Shown in pieces: positions 36,358 to 46,257 of a DNA stretch of 64,000 nt. The position numbers and the translations under genes were made by a program. The stretch comes from Candidatus Poribacteria bacterium (GTDB taxonomy: Bacteria > Poribacteria > WGA-4E > WGA-3G). The stretch lies in NCBI GenBank assembly GCA_022821965.1, contig JAJECN010000015.1, positions 118,785 through 182,784 on the forward strand, given 5' to 3'. Every line of letters starts with the position of its first letter. The stretch's first letter is position 1. Under the pieces are notes generated by a model. That model saw only the letters and a program-made list of their open reading frames with translations, searched no databases and was not told where the DNA came from.

Positions 36358-37068
36358 CTATTGTTTTCGGTCTGGCCAGAGATGGTTCATCGCCTTTAAA
36401 TAGGCACGTCTTTCTGCGTCGGTTAAGGGTTCCCCCAGTAGTATTTTCAGCATTAGTTCTGTATAGGTATGGACTTCTGGAATATCCCCAAACGTCTCAA
36501 TGAGTCCCTCGCGCTCGATTTCGACATATAACTCAGGGTCTTCCGTTCTGAGTTTATCCATATCGACTGATAAATGCCGCTTCGTTCTTTTCGCCCCTTC
36601 TAATGCTTCCTTTGTGCCTTCAAACGGCCAGAGGAATACTTTTGCTTCAAGATAGATGATCTGTCTCTCAACATAAGCGATGCTTTCTTTATCAAGGGGT
36701 GTCAGGACAACCCGACGCAAGGTATTCACATTAGGTTGATTCATCTCATACTCAATAACGGTGCGAACCTGTGGGATGTCTCCGAACTGTTTGAGGATTA
36801 GGGCGTGATGGTATTTTTCGCGTAAATCAAGGTCTTTTATTTCTAAAAAATCTGGTGGGATCTCCAGTTCCATCAGTTCTGCGACATACTCATCTGTCAG
36901 GACGATCCATGTCTCATCAAGGGTCTCATCAGCGGGGTTGGCAAGGATGTTCACCTCAGTTTCTGTTTCTGCGATCGGCTTTAGAATGTCTGCGTCTTCA
37001 GTATCTCCACAACTATAAAAAACAGAGAGGCAGAGGAGACTGATAAATAAAATAAAAATGCTTTTCAT
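36358..37068 (-). CDS. Predicted lipoprotein of unknown function
   Basis: 236 residues. The N-terminus MKSIFILFISLLCLSVFYSC is a type II signal with Cys20 in the lipobox, followed by an acidic GDTEDAD. The rest is helical and charged with repeated phrases FGDIPQVRTVIEYEM (about 128-142) and FGDIPEVHTYTELML (about 197-211), suggesting an internal duplication. Asp at +2/+3 after Cys could retain it at the inner membrane under Lol rules known from enterobacteria (inference). It lies downstream of the GT2 gene. Confidence 0.78.
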   Translation of the reverse strand: MKSIFILFISLLCLSVFYSCGDTEDADILKPIAETETEVNILANPADETLDETWIVLTDEYVAELMELEIPPDFLEIKDLDLREKYHHALILKQFGDIPQVRTVIEYEMNQPNVNTLRRVVLTPLDKESIAYVERQIIYLEAKVFLWPFEGTKEALEGAKRTKRHLSVDMDKLRTEDPELYVEIEREGLIETFGDIPEVHTYTELMLKILLGEPLTDAERRAYLKAMNHLWPDRKQ

Positions 37069-37089
37069 TGTGTGTTTCCTTCTATTGTC

Positions 37090-37845
37090 CTATGTCAAGA
37101 AACGGTGATAAAAAAGGGTGATGAGTATCTTATAGCCTGCCTTGAGGGTGCCGGTGAATGTGCCAGTGATTTTAGACGTACCGATCCGTTTGCGATAACG
37201 GACAGGTACTTCACACGCACGGATTTTCTGTTTCGCGGCTTTGAGTTGCATCTCGACCGTCCACCCGAAGGTTTTATCCTGCATGTTCAGACGCAGCAAT
37301 TCAACGTATCGGATCGCTCGAAAGGGACCCAAATCTGTATAGCGTACACCAAAGAAACGCCGTATCAGGAAACAGGCGAGCCAATTGCCGAATCGTGCTT
37401 GCGGTAACAACGCATCCCTTGCACCCCCCGCACTTCTCGCACCGATGACGAGAGAGGCTTTACCTTCAAGTATAGGGAACAGGAGGTGCGGCATATCTGC
37501 AGGATAGTCGCTATAGTCGCCATCAAGAAAGACCACGATATCCGGTGCTGCCGTCGCAAGCGCAGCGATCCCTGCGAGACAGGCGTATCCGTATCCCCGC
37601 CGCGGTTCAGACACAACCCTTGCCCCACGCTGTTGGGCAATTGCAGCGGTGTTGTCCGTACATCCGTTGTCAACAACGATAATTTCCTGCACTTTGGCTT
37701 CGATCTGTTCATCAAGCGTCCGCACAGTTTTCGGAATATCGGCGATAACTTTGCCAATGGCGTGCTCTTCATTAAGGACTGGAATAATAACAGAAACGGT
37801 CTGTATGGTGTCCTCCTTTCCCAAGAGCCTTGATCCGCTGTTCAA
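37090..37845 (-). CDS. Family 2 glycosyltransferase, dolichol-phosphate-sugar synthase type
   Basis: Inverting GT-A glycosyltransferase, about 240-250 residues. VSVIIPVLNEEHAIG starts the domain, then VDNGCTDNTAAIA and the metal motif FLDGDYSDYPAD; GARSAGG and the late KTFGWTVEMQLKAAKQKIRACEVPVRYRKRIGTSKI are typical of polyprenyl-phosphate sugar transferases. A strong GGAGG (37816-37812) lies inside the frame and is correctly spaced from an ATA codon at 37806, whereas the nearest standard start, TTG 37845, lacks a ribosome site. The true start is therefore uncertain. It follows the MoxR gene by 28 bases. Confidence 0.85.
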   Translation of the reverse strand: MNSGSRLLGKEDTIQTVSVIIPVLNEEHAIGKVIADIPKTVRTLDEQIEAKVQEIIVVDNGCTDNTAAIAQQRGARVVSEPRRGYGYACLAGIAALATAAPDIVVFLDGDYSDYPADMPHLLFPILEGKASLVIGARSAGGARDALLPQARFGNWLACFLIRRFFGVRYTDLGPFRAIRYVELLRLNMQDKTFGWTVEMQLKAAKQKIRACEVPVRYRKRIGTSKITGTFTGTLKAGYKILITLFYHRFLT

Positions 37846-37873
37846 GGGTATTGGGTGGTGGACTCAGAGAATT

Positions 37874-38881
37874 CTACAACTGCACAGCCGGTTCTTGAAC
37901 CGTGTCAAGTAAACGTTGGATGACGGTGTCGGAGTCAACGCCTTCAGCTTCCGCATGGAAATTGGTTAGGACACGGTGGCGTAGAACCGAAGGTGCGACA
38001 GACTTCACATCTTCACAAGAGGCGTTGTAGCGACCCCGTAAAATCGCGCGGGCTTTCGCACCTAAGATGAGATACTGTCCAGCACGGGGTCCTGCACCCC
38101 ATCGGACCCACTGCTGGATGAAATCGGGTGCATCCTCTTCTTTCGGACGCGTCGCACGCGCTATTTTTACAGCATATTGCACGACGTTGTCGGCGGCGGG
38201 TACACGCCTCACAATATTATGGAGTGCTACGATAGTGTGTCCAGAGAGCGTGGTTTCAAGTTCAGGTATCTCCGCGCCGGTCGTTGTTGAAACGATGTCT
38301 GTCTCTTCTACCTCTGTCGGATAATCTATGACAATTTTGAACATGAACCGGTCCAATTGCGCCTCTGGAAGTGGATATGTTCCCTCTTGCTCAATTGGAT
38401 TCTGTGTAGCGAGTACAAAGAAGGGGCGTTCCAATTGGTATTCATTACCGCCAGCGGTGACGTTATATTCTTGCATGGCTTCCAAGAGCGCAGCTTGCGT
38501 TTTCGGGGGTGTCCGGTTAATCTCATCGGCGAGGAGGATGTTCGCGAAAATCGGTCCCTGAATAAATCGGATCGTCCGATGTCCTGTTGTTCGTTCTTCC
38601 TCAAGCACATCGGTGCCGGTGATGTCGGCAGGCATCAGGTCTGGGGTGAACTGGATTCGCTTGAATTTTAAGTTCAGAATTTGCGCCAAAGTCCGAATTA
38701 TAAGGGTTTTGGCGAGTCCGGGTACCCCTTCTAACAAGCAGTGTCCTCCAGCAAAAAGTGCCATCAACATCTGATTGATAACTTCCTCTTGCCCAACTAT
38801 TACTTTTTTGAGTTGTGCCAAGATTAATTCTTGGCTTTCCATCAATTCTTCTATCGCTTGAACTTCTTCTGTTGCTGGCAT
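37874..38881 (-). CDS. MoxR family AAA+ ATPase
   Basis: 335-residue MoxR-type chaperone ATPase. Walker A is [11 protein letters not shown], Walker [24 protein letters not shown], sensor 1 [23 protein letters not shown]. These proteins usually sit beside DUF58 and von Willebrand-A genes and act in maturation of complexes; none of these is next door. Its neighbour upstream on the strand is the secreted caspase-like/transglutaminase protein, and MoxR plus transglutaminase clusters are common. ATG 38881 sits behind GGTAAACAATTAAAAG. The GT2 gene follows. Confidence 0.92.
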   Translation of the reverse strand: MPATEEVQAIEELMESQELILAQLKKVIVGQEEVINQMLMALFAGGHCLLEGVPGLAKTLIIRTLAQILNLKFKRIQFTPDLMPADITGTDVLEEERTTGHRTIRFIQGPIFANILLADEINRTPPKTQAALLEAMQEYNVTAGGNEYQLERPFFVLATQNPIEQEGTYPLPEAQLDRFMFKIVIDYPTEVEETDIVSTTTGAEIPELETTLSGHTIVALHNIVRRVPAADNVVQYAVKIARATRPKEEDAPDFIQQWVRWGAGPRAGQYLILGAKARAILRGRYNASCEDVKSVAPSVLRHRVLTNFHAEAEGVDSDTVIQRLLDTVQEPAVQL

Positions 38882-38909
38882 CTTTTAATTGTTTACCTCG
38901 CTGGGAATA

Positions 38910-39017
38910 GTAGTCAGTTATCAGTTGTCAGCGGTCAACCAGAGAACCTTGTGGCGATTATACAGGTTTGCATACCACATACTGAAAGCCGACAGCCGAT
39001 TGCTGATGGCTAATAAC
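38910..39017. repeat. TATCAG-type intergenic repeat, copy D
   Basis: Left arm AGTCAGTTATCAGTTGTCAG, centre CTTGTGGCGATTATAC, inverted right arm GACAGCCGATTGCTGATGGC followed by TAATAACT, abutting the stop codon of the gene at 39017. It shares the arms and centre with copy A at 20418. Confidence 0.7.
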
Positions 39018-41989
39018 TAATCTTGTGTCAATATGAACCGTTTCGGTCCCCGGTTTGAGGCGATTCTGACAACATCTTTGAGATGCAGGATGTCCTCCGG
39101 CTTGACGTTCGGAGTCAAGAAACGGATCGTTTGATTCATTTCGGCTTTGCGTTTGGATTGGGTGTAGCGGAGTTGGATTTCCGCGACTTCAGTCTTCAAT
39201 GTTTGCTCCTCAGGTACGGTGTTGATTCTAAAGGGTGCTTCAGTCCTGACGCTGACCTTGTCTTCAAGGGATAGTGCCTTACCAATAGCAGCGGGATATC
39301 TTCGGCGTTCCTCGCTCAACAATTCCGCGTACGGATGCTTAACAATCGGCAGCTCAAGCACGAATTGGCTACCGATCGCATACAAATATTCCTTACAGGA
39401 CCATGTGAGTTCAACCTTCAATTCACCTTGCAGCTCGGAAAGCCCGTGGACTTTGATATCCGTTACTTTGGTGCGGTCATCTAATTCCAATGCTTTGTGA
39501 AAAAATTCCATTTTCTCCTCGGCGGTCTCGAAGTGTGAGAGTTGACTCCGAAGTTTCATATTGAAACTGCCGGTGACCGTCAGTTCTTGGCGAACAGAGA
39601 CACTCATATCTTTTTTCACTTCTACATCGGTATGAACCCGCTTCAGATTCGAGGTCGCATCAAGGGACGGACTCTTCTGAAAGAGGTAAAGCCTATTCTC
39701 CATACCGTTGGATGCTGTATTGTCGCTTGATGCCTCATTTTCTGTTAGAAACCGTGGGTTGATGATGAGTGTCCATCTGTCCTGGTCCCCGGTAGGGAAA
39801 TCGCCAAAGGCACAGGTTTCTGCTGTTGGATCGAGCCAGATGAATTCATCGTCTTTGTCGCCTTCAACGGCAAGAATCATGTGATTGAAGTAGGCAAGAG
39901 AAGGCACCGCTTTGATCTCTGAGCCACCGTCCGGAAGGTGGGCGTTGACCCCCCGCGTATCACCAGCGGAAATGAGAACAGGATAGGAATTAATACCAGC
40001 AGATGAAAGCATCGTGGAGAGGAGGGTCGTTTTGTCCTTACAATCCCCCGCACTAATTTTCAGAACAAAGTCAGCTGGATACGGTTTAATCGCCCAAATT
40101 CCGAGTTCATAACCGAGATAGCGGATGTTCGTCGCGACATATTCGTAAAGTCGCTTCACCTTCTCCTTTCGGGACCAAGCACCTCGGAGCAGTTGTTTCG
40201 TCTTTTCCTCAATAGCAGGTGTAATGGTGTCCTGTTCCCGAATGAGTGTTGCATACCACGTCACGAGTTTGTCCCAAGAGTCAATTGAGGAGATACTAAT
40301 GCTGTAGGCGAGATCCTGCGGCGCGGGCATCAGGTATTCCTCTTTCAAGGGGGGAACGTCTTGAATTTCAAAAGTATAGGTGCGAATATAGTTATTTTCC
40401 GTAATTGCGGGTTCGATATCGAGAAAAGAGACGCTTGATTCCAAGCCTATGGGAGCCACCGGTGCCCCTGAAACCTGATAATAGAGATGTTTCTTCTTCG
40501 GGATATGTACGGTGAACCGATAGTATTGCACTGGCTGCGGTCCTTGGAAATAGACCTTGCGCCAGAACTCACCTCTCATGACATGTCCAATGTTGTTCGT
40601 CGAATAGGCATAGTCTATGATACAGCCGTCAGTAATTGCTGGGAGTGTGAAGTACATCAGACGGGCATCGACATCTAACCCCGCCTCCACAGCACTCGGT
40701 GGTGGGACATCCGCTATGATTTCGCTTAAATCGAGTTCAACATGTTTACCATCAGGGGTCAGCGTTCGGGCATGATGGATAGTGACATCGTCTTTCCCAC
40801 GCATATAGGGGATGCTGACTTCGGCAAGGTCTGCGCCGTTCTCATTAAAGATTTTGACAACACGTCGTGTGGAATAGATATAACGACTCTTTTCATCGAT
40901 GTCAACGTCAACGCCCTCCCAGAGAACGACAGCACCGTCCTCTGGATAATCCTCTTGAGAGGGTGCCATATCAACGGCTTCGCGGATTGTTTTCTCGTCT
41001 GCCTCGCTGATAAAATCGTAGGGTAGGGACGATCTACGATTCTCACCTTTTCGGGCTGCAACTGGCGGTTCTGGATGTTCGTGTTCATGCGCTTCAGGAG
41101 GTACAGCAGGCGACGCATCGGTGAGAACTTCAGATTCGGGCGCAGGTGGTGTACTTTCTAAGACAGAGCGGCGTGTCCCTAAGAATGTTTTCTCAGCGAG
41201 TGTGCCATCGTCCGTCCCCTCAAGCGATGTCTCAGGTGCAATTGTTAGGTTTCGGGTGGCGTTTCTATCGCCATTATCGTCAAGGTGGGGATGTTCGGAC
41301 TGAATGCTTCCGTCTTGCGTATACCACGCTTCTGTTTGCTCCTGTAGCAGTAGAAACGCTTCTAACACGGAGACATCGCCATCGCTGTTTGTATCGCTGT
41401 CGGCGGTGGAAAACGCATCAACAAAAACATCGCCAAAACCTGCCTGTAGCGAATAACCCTCATTCGGTGAGCTTGAGGTGATGATAATGCGTCCCGACTT
41501 ACTGAGCTGGGGCACAAGCCTACCGCTATAAGGAAAACCGAAGATTAAAATCTGATTCTCGGCGGGAACACTGTTGATGAGCGTTACATATTCCGCTTCA
41601 GTAATATCCCGCCCCATCAAATTAAACTTCGGAGCACCTCTGCCAGTACGAGAGGCGTGCCCAAGCATGAAGAGCAGGAACCGATCTGACGGTTGAAGGG
41701 TCTTAGTGAGTTGATCGAATGCTGCCAAAACTTGGTCGCGCTTTGATTCCGCGTCAACAAGTCCCTGTTTCTCCGAATCGCCCATATCCTCAAAGAGGAA
41801 AGTGATCTGCTCTGGCGTATAGCCGTATTCATCGGTGAGTAGTTCGTGGAACCGGGAGGTAGCACTCCAGAATGCATCGTAAAAGGACTTCTCGCCTGCA
41901 GCACCGCCGACGATGAGTACATAATCTGCTGCAAATGCTGTCGTAGAAATTAAACAAATAGTAAGAATGATAATTAGTGTCTGGCGCAT
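39017..41989 (-). CDS. Secreted caspase-like (inactive) / DUF3857 / transglutaminase fusion
   Basis: 990 residues from ATG 41989 (GGAGAAG before it), with signal peptide LIIILTICLISTTAFAAD. Residues 21-230 look like a clan CD caspase/legumain-like domain: His111 in LLFMLGHASRTG, but the position expected to hold the catalytic Cys, before S-G, reads IFGFPYSGRLV without Cys. The linker is acidic and proline-rich (about 245-330). Residues 345-540 are a DUF3857-like module. The transglutaminase core follows with Cys650 (SAGDCKDK), His703 (YFNHMIL) and Asp720 (WLDPT), a complete triad. A C-terminal beta domain ends it. Likely periplasmic or surface; substrate unknown. Confidence 0.85.
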   Translation of the reverse strand: MRQTLIIILTICLISTTAFAADYVLIVGGAAGEKSFYDAFWSATSRFHELLTDEYGYTPEQITFLFEDMGDSEKQGLVDAESKRDQVLAAFDQLTKTLQPSDRFLLFMLGHASRTGRGAPKFNLMGRDITEAEYVTLINSVPAENQILIFGFPYSGRLVPQLSKSGRIIITSSSPNEGYSLQAGFGDVFVDAFSTADSDTNSDGDVSVLEAFLLLQEQTEAWYTQDGSIQSEHPHLDDNGDRNATRNLTIAPETSLEGTDDGTLAEKTFLGTRRSVLESTPPAPESEVLTDASPAVPPEAHEHEHPEPPVAARKGENRRSSLPYDFISEADEKTIREAVDMAPSQEDYPEDGAVVLWEGVDVDIDEKSRYIYSTRRVVKIFNENGADLAEVSIPYMRGKDDVTIHHARTLTPDGKHVELDLSEIIADVPPPSAVEAGLDVDARLMYFTLPAITDGCIIDYAYSTNNIGHVMRGEFWRKVYFQGPQPVQYYRFTVHIPKKKHLYYQVSGAPVAPIGLESSVSFLDIEPAITENNYIRTYTFEIQDVPPLKEEYLMPAPQDLAYSISISSIDSWDKLVTWYATLIREQDTITPAIEEKTKQLLRGAWSRKEKVKRLYEYVATNIRYLGYELGIWAIKPYPADFVLKISAGDCKDKTTLLSTMLSSAGINSYPVLISAGDTRGVNAHLPDGGSEIKAVPSLAYFNHMILAVEGDKDDEFIWLDPTAETCAFGDFPTGDQDRWTLIINPRFLTENEASSDNTASNGMENRLYLFQKSPSLDATSNLKRVHTDVEVKKDMSVSVRQELTVTGSFNMKLRSQLSHFETAEEKMEFFHKALELDDRTKVTDIKVHGLSELQGELKVELTWSCKEYLYAIGSQFVLELPIVKHPYAELLSEERRRYPAAIGKALSLEDKVSVRTEAPFRINTVPEEQTLKTEVAEIQLRYTQSKRKAEMNQTIRFLTPNVKPEDILHLKDVVRIASNRGPKRFILTQD

Positions 41990-42025
41990 TTTCTTCTCCA
42001 TCAATACGTCTGCTGTCTGGAGCAG

Positions 42026-42526
42026 CTATGTATCGGTACTGGAAACCGTGTCTCTTGTGAAGGTGCCACTCTTACCACCTGTCTTCTTGACAAGCCTGAC
42101 ATCGCCGATAACCATCTCCTTGTCTACTGCCTTACACATATCGTAAACGGTCAGTGCCGCGACGGATACAGCGGTGAGTGCTTCCATCTCTACACCCGTA
42201 CGACCCACCGTCTGGACTTCTGCTTCAACCGTAACCTGTGGGGCATCATCTGCGATGGCGAGTTCAACACGTATCGAAGTCAATGCGAGCGGGTGGCACA
42301 GCGGGATGAGTTCACCGGTGCGCTTTGCCGCCATAATACCAGCAAGCCGCGCAACCTCTAAAACATCGCCCTTCTTCATCCCTTGCTCAGCAATCAACTG
42401 CAGTGTTTCAGGACGGGCGGTAATATGCCCACGAGCGATGGCAATCCGCAGCGTCTCCTCTTTGCCACCGACATTCACCATCCGTGTATTGCCTTTTTCG
42501 TCAAAGTGCGTGAGTTGTTCTTTCAT
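42026..42526 (-). CDS. moaC: Cyclic pyranopterin monophosphate synthase MoaC
   Basis: MoaC of molybdenum-cofactor synthesis, forming cPMP with MoaA. 166 residues, usual length. Signatures: [32 protein letters not shown], and the long [29 protein letters not shown] broken with the catalytic Lys/Asp set in DMCKAVDK, then [12 protein letters not shown]. It starts 5 bases after the kinase stop without a clear ribosome site of its own, so translational coupling is likely. No other moa gene is in the window. Confidence 0.94.
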   Translation of the reverse strand: MKEQLTHFDEKGNTRMVNVGGKEETLRIAIARGHITARPETLQLIAEQGMKKGDVLEVARLAGIMAAKRTGELIPLCHPLALTSIRVELAIADDAPQVTVEAEVQTVGRTGVEMEALTAVSVAALTVYDMCKAVDKEMVIGDVRLVKKTGGKSGTFTRDTVSSTDT

Positions 42527-42531
42527 TACTA

Positions 42532-44175
42532 TTATACCGGATTTTCTGCCATAATTTGTTCGTATTTTTCACGAAACCGCTGGAGATATTTCCCCTCGCC
42601 GTGATAGGCAGCGACATCTTCAGGGTGCGGTTGAATCGGTTCGCCGCGTTTCAAAACCGAAGCACTGAACACCTCAATGTCAAAAGATTCGGCTTCCGTG
42701 TCGGAATTTGCATCATAGAGTGCCTTGACCCCCGCAACAGCAGCACCGAGTGCTGCCCCGCCCTTTTCTACTGGGAGCGTCGGTCTATTCCAGATTCCGG
42801 CGACACGCCGCATGATTTCAGGACTATCTGTCGCGCCCCCCGTTACAAACAACGGAGCTTGTGTTTGCTTTGTGAAGACGGCGGAGTAAATATAAACCGC
42901 AGCGAGACTCGTCTCAATAATACCGGTATAATCTTCTGCTAATGTAGGTTGTGCTGTGGAATGGATCAATTCAAACGCACCAGAGACTGGGAAGGACTCG
43001 GTCTTCGGCTGCCAAAACGCCATAAATTCTCCGGGAGCAACAGACTGTAACGCTGCTTCCGCGGGCGCGTATTCCTCTTTCGCTAATCCATACTGACTTC
43101 GCACGGCATCCCATACCATCGCACCGTTCGTGCGGCATCCGAACATAAAGGGACGACTAATGCCATCATACATCGCGTTGGCAAATCCCTCTGGATCAAG
43201 CGTGTCTCCATCGGTTGACACCATGTTGACGAAACTCGTCCCGAGACTGAGCAAATCTCCAGCAACGGGCACTTTCGCTTGTGGGTTGTCACCGGAACCT
43301 GCTATCACTGCGCAGCGACCATCGAAACCGTATTTTTCTATGTAGTACGCAGCGAGGCTGCCGACAATGGAATCTGGACGTGCGAGTGCTGGCAATTTCG
43401 ACTGAAGTGCCCCTACACCACCGGGTAAGCCGTCCGCAGTTGCTGCTAACAGCGCATCATCCCACGTTTGGGTCCGGTAATTCATGAGCGACATCCCACA
43501 TCCGTTTCCATAATCGATAGGAACTTCGGCGTTACCCGTTAGCACTGCTGGGATAAAACTGCTAATCAACTGGACTTTTGCTGTCGCCGCATAGCATTCA
43601 GGAAACTGTTCACCGACACGGCGCACAACAGTACCTGTGAAGCGGAGCGGTGCATCCGAACCGGAGAGATTAATCATCTCTGCTTTGCCACCGACACCGT
43701 TTCGGACAGCCTCAGTTTGGGCTGAGGTATTCGCGGTCATCCAGATCGGGGCATTCGGGTACGCGAACGCCTTCTCCAGCAGGACTTGCAAGTCGCGTCC
43801 ATCCTCATCAAAGTTTTGAAAACTCGCAAGCTGCGCCAAAAGCGCATCTGCGTCACGGTTCAGATAGACATGTCCATGTTGCTGCCCTGATGTGTTGATG
43901 AGCAGAATATTCTCAAGTGACACGCCTGCCTCGCGTAGGTCAGCAAACATAGCATCAAGCGAGGCGAGATACATCAAGGGCGGCTGCTCGGCTTCGCCTT
44001 CATCGATCGGCGGTAAGATATAATCCTCTCCAATGCCGAATTGGTTGAGTCGGGCATCGGCGCGATAGTCAAGCGAATGCTCAAAACATTTTTCTGCTGT
44101 GTCTATGTCGATAACAACAGCAGATAGGCTCTGCGTGCTTGAATCTAAACCGAGCGCGAGTTTTTTTCTTGGCAC
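42532..44175 (-). CDS. FGGY family carbohydrate kinase (xylulokinase-like)
   Basis: 547-residue sugar kinase. The N-terminal phosphate motif is [28 protein letters not shown] is the FGGY substrate-region pattern typical of xylulokinases, followed by the C-terminal domain with [25 protein letters not shown] broken, and the signature [21 protein letters not shown]. It starts at GTG 44175 behind GGAGAAACTT. Phosphorylates a pentulose or related sugar; xylulose is the likely but unproven substrate. It lies between trxB and moaC, possibly one transcript with both. Confidence 0.9.
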   Translation of the reverse strand: MPRKKLALGLDSSTQSLSAVVIDIDTAEKCFEHSLDYRADARLNQFGIGEDYILPPIDEGEAEQPPLMYLASLDAMFADLREAGVSLENILLINTSGQQHGHVYLNRDADALLAQLASFQNFDEDGRDLQVLLEKAFAYPNAPIWMTANTSAQTEAVRNGVGGKAEMINLSGSDAPLRFTGTVVRRVGEQFPECYAATAKVQLISSFIPAVLTGNAEVPIDYGNGCGMSLMNYRTQTWDDALLAATADGLPGGVGALQSKLPALARPDSIVGSLAAYYIEKYGFDGRCAVIAGSGDNPQAKVPVAGDLLSLGTSFVNMVSTDGDTLDPEGFANAMYDGISRPFMFGCRTNGAMVWDAVRSQYGLAKEEYAPAEAALQSVAPGEFMAFWQPKTESFPVSGAFELIHSTAQPTLAEDYTGIIETSLAAVYIYSAVFTKQTQAPLFVTGGATDSPEIMRRVAGIWNRPTLPVEKGGAALGAAVAGVKALYDANSDTEAESFDIEVFSASVLKRGEPIQPHPEDVAAYHGEGKYLQRFREKYEQIMAENPV

Positions 44176-44201
44176 AAGTTTCTCCTCTACATCCTTAGCG
44201 T

Positions 44202-45164
44202 TTAGTTCCCCGGATAGGCGCGGTTCTCCAATTCCGCGACGAATTTCTCGGCAGCGATAGCGGCTGCAGCACCCGCACCCGCAGCGGTGATTGCCTGACG
44301 GAACACGTGGTCATGCACATCGCCCGCGGCATAGACCCCATTTATATTTGTGCGCTGCATCTCATCCACAATAATATATCCCTGATCGTCTGTATGTATG
44401 ACATCTGTGAAGAGTTCTGTGTTCGGAATATGTCCAATAAAGATAAATACACCGTCAATCGGGAAAAGTTGCGTCTCACCGGTTTTAACATTCTTGAGGG
44501 TGGCACCTGTTACTTTTTCTGCATCGCCATTGATTTCTTCGACGACCGTGTCCCAGATGAACTTGATTTTGTCGTTTTTGAAGGCGCGTTCCTGCATAAT
44601 CTGGCTTGCACGGAGCTGATCCCGTCGATGGACGATGTAGACCTCGGAGGCGTATTTCGTCAAGAAGATACCTTCCTCCAATGCCGCATCGCCGCCACCA
44701 ACGACGACGAGCCGCTGATCTTGGAAGAAGAACCCGTCGCACGTTGCGCAATAAGAGACACCCCGTCCGCCATATTCCTCTTCACCCGAAATATCCAGCG
44801 TGCGCGGTGAGGCACCCGTGCAGATAATCACAGATTTCGCACGGTATTCTTTTTCGTAAGTGGTGACAGCAAACGGATGTTGCCAAAAGTCAACCGCCGT
44901 TACGGTATCAAATTTAACCTCAGTACCGAACCGCTCTGCCTGCTCTTGCATACCTTGTATAAAGACCCCCGCCTCGTTACCGAAGAAACCGGGGTAATTC
45001 TCCAAGTCAAGCGTCAAAGAGAGTTGTCCACCGAGTGCCTCTCCTGTAATCAGAATAGGTTCCAGCATTGCGCGAGATGTATAGACCCCCGCGGCAAACC
45101 CCGCAGTGCCACCGCCAATAATTACAATATTTCGATCTTCTATGTTGTTTGTATTAGTTTCCAT
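44202..45164 (-). CDS. trxB: Thioredoxin-disulfide reductase TrxB
   Basis: NADPH:thioredoxin reductase, 320 residues, cytoplasmic FAD protein. FAD motif VIIGGGTAGFAAGVYTSRA; redox pair Cys139-Ala-Thr-Cys142 in SYCATCDGFFF; NADPH motif VVVGGGDAALEEGIFLT; C-terminal NINGVYAAGDVHDHVFRQAITAAG-type FAD contact. Full length for the low-molecular-weight type. It lies 21 bases after the Ldh-type dehydrogenase stop. No thioredoxin gene is nearby. Confidence 0.95.
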   Translation of the reverse strand: METNTNNIEDRNIVIIGGGTAGFAAGVYTSRAMLEPILITGEALGGQLSLTLDLENYPGFFGNEAGVFIQGMQEQAERFGTEVKFDTVTAVDFWQHPFAVTTYEKEYRAKSVIICTGASPRTLDISGEEEYGGRGVSYCATCDGFFFQDQRLVVVGGGDAALEEGIFLTKYASEVYIVHRRDQLRASQIMQERAFKNDKIKFIWDTVVEEINGDAEKVTGATLKNVKTGETQLFPIDGVFIFIGHIPNTELFTDVIHTDDQGYIIVDEMQRTNINGVYAAGDVHDHVFRQAITAAGAGAAAAIAAEKFVAELENRAYPGN

Positions 45165-45184
45165 TCTGTTTTTTGATTCCTTAT

Positions 45185-46162
45185 TTAAAATGGAAGCGGA
45201 ATGCTAACGCGTTCAGCAACGCTTTTCAACTGTGCCTGATGTCCTTCGCCAACTGGGATGCCGATTTCAGCCCATTCCCGTTCGCGTTCCCATTCTAAAC
45301 CGCCGGGCAGATCCGCTCGGTCATAACCCGGTGCCGGTTGCATCTGTCGCGCATCGTGGATATGTTGGTCAATCTCCGCTTTATACTCGTCAATCGGTCG
45401 GAACCGGGAAATATCAATCGCTGCAATAAAAGCACCTTGATTGGCACCTTCCCAGATTGTTGGTGGATCCGGTGGCTTATCGAATAACCAGATGCCTGCC
45501 ATAAACCCGCCGAGTGCATGACTCACATGACTCAAACCCAACATCTTGAAGAACGCAGCGGGACTCTGTTCAAACGCCTGTTCCAACGGCAATTTAGCAT
45601 CAATACCCGTCGCCATATCGACGACTATAGGCGGCTGGTTGCCCGCCGGAATCGCAAAACTCATCGGCGACGCACCCGTTGCGGTGGCAATCGTACTCCC
45701 AGGTCCGTGTCGGAAACGGTGACAGGAGACCGCGAACCCGGCGCAATCCACTTCAAGCGCGAGCCGTGTATACTTGCCAGCACTCCCAAAGTGGAAGTGA
45801 TTCCGACTCGTTGCGGCACCCAGACCCATCTCTTTGGCTTTTTCGACCGCTGCCTTCGCAGCGTGATATGACGCAAAATGTCCCATACCACCATCGCCGT
45901 CATAGATCGCTGTCGTCGGGGATTCATCGATGCAGCGGACATTTGGACGTGGGTTTACTTTACCGTCAAGCATCATCCCTACATATCCGGGCGTTTGTTG
46001 TGTGCCATGGCTGAACACACCGCGCAGATCCGTGAGAACCAATAGGTGAGCGATATGAGCAGCATCCTCCTCCGAGGTCCCTGCCTTCTGGAAAGCCTCA
46101 CTGACGAAGCCGCGCATTGCATCTGGCATCACGCGGATAAATTCTTTCGGTACTACATTCAT
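45185..46162 (-). CDS. Ldh (malate/L-lactate/ureidoglycolate dehydrogenase) family oxidoreductase
   Basis: 325 residues of the NAD(P)-dependent Ldh family of type-2 malate/lactate dehydrogenases, unrelated to the classical Rossmann enzymes. Signatures: HIAHLLVLTDLRGVFSHG, GHFASYHAAKAAVEKAKEMGLGAATSRNHFHFGSAGKYTRLAL-like stretch with the conserved His, and GASPMSFAIPAG..PPIVVDMATG. Ser/His/Asp catalytic residues are in SHG, NHFHFG and VDMATG. ATG 46162 sits behind CGCAAGGAAAATAAAAA. It leads the trxB-kinase-moaC run. The actual 2-hydroxyacid is unknown; a link with the LarA-type racemase is possible. Confidence 0.88.
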   Translation of the reverse strand: MNVVPKEFIRVMPDAMRGFVSEAFQKAGTSEEDAAHIAHLLVLTDLRGVFSHGTQQTPGYVGMMLDGKVNPRPNVRCIDESPTTAIYDGDGGMGHFASYHAAKAAVEKAKEMGLGAATSRNHFHFGSAGKYTRLALEVDCAGFAVSCHRFRHGPGSTIATATGASPMSFAIPAGNQPPIVVDMATGIDAKLPLEQAFEQSPAAFFKMLGLSHVSHALGGFMAGIWLFDKPPDPPTIWEGANQGAFIAAIDISRFRPIDEYKAEIDQHIHDARQMQPAPGYDRADLPGGLEWEREREWAEIGIPVGEGHQAQLKSVAERVSIPLPF

Positions 46163-46257
46163 TTTTTATTTTCCTTGCGAAGAAACGACGTGAATTTGAA
46201 TCATTGATGTGCTTTCCTTCAACAAACCAATCACCTTATCTAACACTTTGCGAGTCA

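Noticed and set aside
20418-39017. The four TATCAG repeats as a CRISPR array.
   Set aside because: Copies are kilobases apart, imperfect and inverted within themselves; there are no regular spacers and no cas genes.
42526-42540. TATAAT-like text directly before the moaC start as a promoter for a leaderless transcript.
   Set aside because: It is only a few bases from the ATG and has no -35; coupling to the kinase stop explains the arrangement better.
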